Assembly (NCBI GenBank): GCA_945871945.1
Contig: CAMBXY010000083.1
Location: forward strand, 1-6,428
Reading direction: 5' to 3'
DNA: 6,428 bases
DNA from: Bordetella parapertussis
GTDB lineage: Bacteria; Pseudomonadota; Gammaproteobacteria; Burkholderiales; Burkholderiaceae_C
How positions within the stretch are numbered: position 1 is the stretch's first letter; each line of letters starts with the position of its first letter. Positions 6,117 through 6,428 of the stretch are shown one piece after another. The notes under the pieces are model-generated. The model did no database searches. It had not been told where the DNA came from and worked only from the letters and a program-made list of their open reading frames with translations. A program made the position numbers and the translations under genes.

Positions 6117-6428
6117 AGACGCCACTTCGGATACAAACTCGTCTGCATTTGGGTTGATCAAACGACGACACCAAGCCTCGTTGTGAAACGATGTTTGCTC
6201 TGGGTAAGTGAATAAAACCAAAGTAGGTTTGCGTAAAGCCACAGCCATGTGATAGGGGCCTGAGTCGGTTGAGATGAAAACATCGCAAGCATCAATCAAG
6301 CCGCTTGAACTGCTCAAGGAGGTCTGGCCTGCTGCATCCATGATGTGAACAGCTTGTTTGCTGATACTGTTGAAGAGCTTGATAAATTCTTGGTTCACCT
6401 CTTTTTCAAAGGGGGCACCACTCAACAG
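6090..6428 (-). CDS. Family 9 glycosyltransferase (heptosyltransferase-like), C-terminal part
   Basis: This is a partial gene cut by the right edge: the frame is open to the last base, so its start lies outside. The visible 112 residues are the C-terminal Rossmann domain of a GT-B fold, family 9 enzyme. They show an LSGAPFEKE strand-loop near the edge, a DACDVFISTDSGP segment with the GT9 signature D-S-G-P-x-H-M-A (6266-6243), and then PTLVLFTYPEQTS. Family members such as WaaC, WaaF and WaaQ transfer ADP-heptose to the LPS inner core in the cytoplasm. Which acceptor this one uses cannot be told, and a heptosyltransferase-like enzyme with another sugar is possible. A TTG at 6425 could be read as a start but would delete the N-terminal domain. 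The last nine codons, including the stop, overlap the end of msbA on the other strand. Confidence 0.85.
   Translation of the reverse strand: MLSGAPFEKEVNQEFIKLFNSISKQAVHIMDAAGQTSLSSSSGLIDACDVFISTDSGPYHMAVALRKPTLVLFTYPEQTSFHNEAWCRRLINPNADEFVSEVASLLRGRDAS

Overview
The window looks like ordinary chromosomal DNA from a Gram-negative bacterium. It carries the outer-membrane Tol-Pal genes, the lipid A flippase MsbA and two LPS-type glycosyltransferases. From the protein sequences I favour a betaproteobacterium of the order Burkholderiales, perhaps Comamonadaceae-like. This is pattern recognition, not a database search. Base composition looks close to balanced by eye, with no obvious island of foreign composition. 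I see no tRNA, rRNA, CRISPR array, insertion sequence or phage gene.

Layout. Positions 15-4299 are read leftward (minus strand) and form one tightly packed set of five genes. In transcription order these are a GT2 glycosyltransferase resembling WaaE/KdtX (4299-3544), tolB (3547-2273), pal (2255-1695), cpoB/ybgF (1698-808) and tcdA (806-15). Two junctions are 4-nt ATGA stop/start overlaps (GT2/tolB and pal/cpoB). The other gaps are 17 nt and about 1 nt, so a single transcript with translational coupling is likely. A 65-bp divergent intergenic region (4300-4364) separates this set from msbA, read rightward (4365-6116). A GT9 glycosyltransferase (heptosyltransferase type) enters from the right edge on the minus strand. 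It ends at 6090 and overlaps the 3' end of msbA by 27 bp.

How the genes work together. TolB (periplasm), Pal (outer-membrane lipoprotein) and CpoB (periplasm) are the outer half of the Tol-Pal machine, which pulls the outer membrane inward at division. The inner-membrane half (TolQ, TolR, TolA) is not in the window. The place directly upstream of tolB, where tolA usually sits, is taken by the GT2 gene. MsbA, the GT2 enzyme and the GT9 enzyme fit building and exporting the lipid A-core part of LPS. TcdA is a tRNA-modification enzyme, probably a passenger at the end of the operon.

I found no convincing previously undescribed system. The points most worth a second look are the separation of tolB-pal-cpoB from tolQRA, an in-frame A7 slippery heptamer at the GT2/tolB junction, a terminator-like hairpin at the end of tolB just before pal, a possible leaderless start for the GT2 operon, and the convergent 27-bp overlap of msbA with the GT9 gene.
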